Shown: one piece after another, positions 6,526 through 6,614 of the stretch | Position numbering within the stretch: the first letter of the stretch is position 1 | Layout: each line of letters begins with the position of its first letter | DNA from: a bacterium | GTDB taxonomy: Bacteria; JAUVQV01; DATDCY01 | NCBI GenBank assembly: GCA_036524115.1 | Contig: DATDCY010000247.1 | Span: 1 to 6,614 of the forward strand | Length of the DNA: 6,614 nucleotides | Direction of reading: 5' to 3' | Made by a program: the position numbers and the translations under genes | The notes under the pieces: generated by a model | Told to the model about the DNA's origin: nothing | Databases searched by the model: none | What the model saw: only the letters and a program-made list of their open reading frames with translations

Positions 6526-6614
6526 ATGAGCGCGAATCCGGAAGGACGGCAATGCGTGGTGATCGACCAGTCTGCACCTGTGGATCCGCGCCTGCGCGCG
6601 GATCTGGAGCGGGA
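6526..6614 (+). CDS. Possible start of a downstream gene, cut by the window edge
   Basis: From ATG 6526 in repeat copy 4 the frame stays open to the window end, reading MSANPEGRQCVVIDQSAP and then VDPRLRADLER. The same frame is open back to a stop at 6358-6360, so ATG 6454 or ATG 6478 could also serve. Copy 4 is exactly 102 bases (34 codons), the only unit that keeps frame, and the sequence leaves the repeat consensus just after 6604, as expected if unique coding sequence begins there. A hydrophobic strand followed by SAPxDPR loosely recalls the N-terminus of GT-B (GT4-like) glycosyltransferases, but 29 residues cannot establish that. The alternative is noncoding repeat that happens to be open. 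There is no good Shine-Dalgarno. Confidence 0.3.
   Translation, partial: MSANPEGRQCVVIDQSAPVDPRLRADLER

Larger units (their letters stand above)
6198..6614. repeat. Imperfect tandem array, four copies of a 100-103 base unit plus a partial fifth
   Basis: Units run 6198-6300 (103 bases), 6301-6400 (100), 6401-6501 (101) and 6502-6603 (102), each starting CTGGAA and ending GCGCGGAT or GGCGCGGAT. A fifth start, CTGGAGCGGGA (6604-6614), already departs from the pattern by lacking about four bases. Copies 2 and 3 are most alike (CCAGAAGAACAGAATG). Copies 1 and 4 share another form (CCGGAAGGAC and an extra C), as if the middle copies were amplified last. Copy 1 covers the last codons and stop of cusA. 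Each unit has two related hairpins, separated alternately by 14 and about 43-46 bases. Lengths differ by 1-3 bases, so no single frame persists. Copy 3 has 60 G/C of 101, clearly below the surrounding genes. The copies differ by substitutions and indels, which argues against an assembly artefact. I see no repeat-associated transposase, CRISPR spacers or poly-T terminator. Confidence 0.93.

Noticed and set aside
6189-6527. Minus-strand open frames through the repeat array
   Set aside because: They pass through successive units in different frames because unit lengths are 100-103 bases, so no peptide repeat is conserved. The unit simply has few stops on that strand.
6198-6614. CRISPR array
   Set aside because: There are no unique spacers between short identical repeats. 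The whole 100-base unit is repeated with scattered changes, and no cas gene is present.
6198-6614. Integron attC sites or an insertion-sequence end
   Set aside because: I found no attC-like R and L boxes, no integrase or transposase, and no target-site duplication that could be identified within the window.

Overview
This window comes from a GC-rich Gram-negative bacterium. The coding part is strongly GC-biased at third codon positions and encodes a tripartite envelope pump, which needs an outer membrane. The divergent style of the outer-membrane factor and the long CusA variant resemble proteins I associate with deltaproteobacterial or Acidobacteria-like lineages, but that placement is from memory and weak.

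Positions 1-6225 hold three same-strand genes forming a Cus-type copper/silver efflux operon. First is an outer-membrane factor of the TolC/CusC type (1-1374), whose start lies before the window. After 40 bases comes a CusB-type periplasmic adaptor (1415-2941) with a strong ribosome binding site. It overlaps by four bases (GTGA) the CusA-type RND pump (2938-6225). The adaptor has two tandem metal-binding motifs, one Cys/His/Met and one Met-only. The pump keeps the three methionines and the transmembrane aspartate expected of a Cu(I)/Ag(I) exporter. Together the three would capture monovalent metal in the periplasm and push it across the outer membrane using the proton gradient. No regulator (CusRS, CueR), CusF chaperone or promoter is visible.

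Positions 6198-6614 hold the unexpected part: four imperfect tandem copies of a 100-103 base unit, running to the window edge. Copy 1 begins inside the last codons of cusA, so the cusA stop codon sits in the array. Each unit carries two related inverted repeats (9-base arms, 3-4 base loop). The loop of one is ATGA, which in copy 1 joins the cusA stop to a possible downstream start. Each unit also re-creates, in one frame, the final CusA residues WKQREIRA followed by a stop. Two explanations compete: repeated tandem duplication of the junction between cusA and a downstream gene, or a dispersed palindromic repeat family that invaded and expanded at the 3' end of the operon. The array is visibly less GC-rich than the genes (one unit hand-counted at about 59% GC). 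Unit lengths differ by single bases, so it is not a conserved coding repeat throughout.
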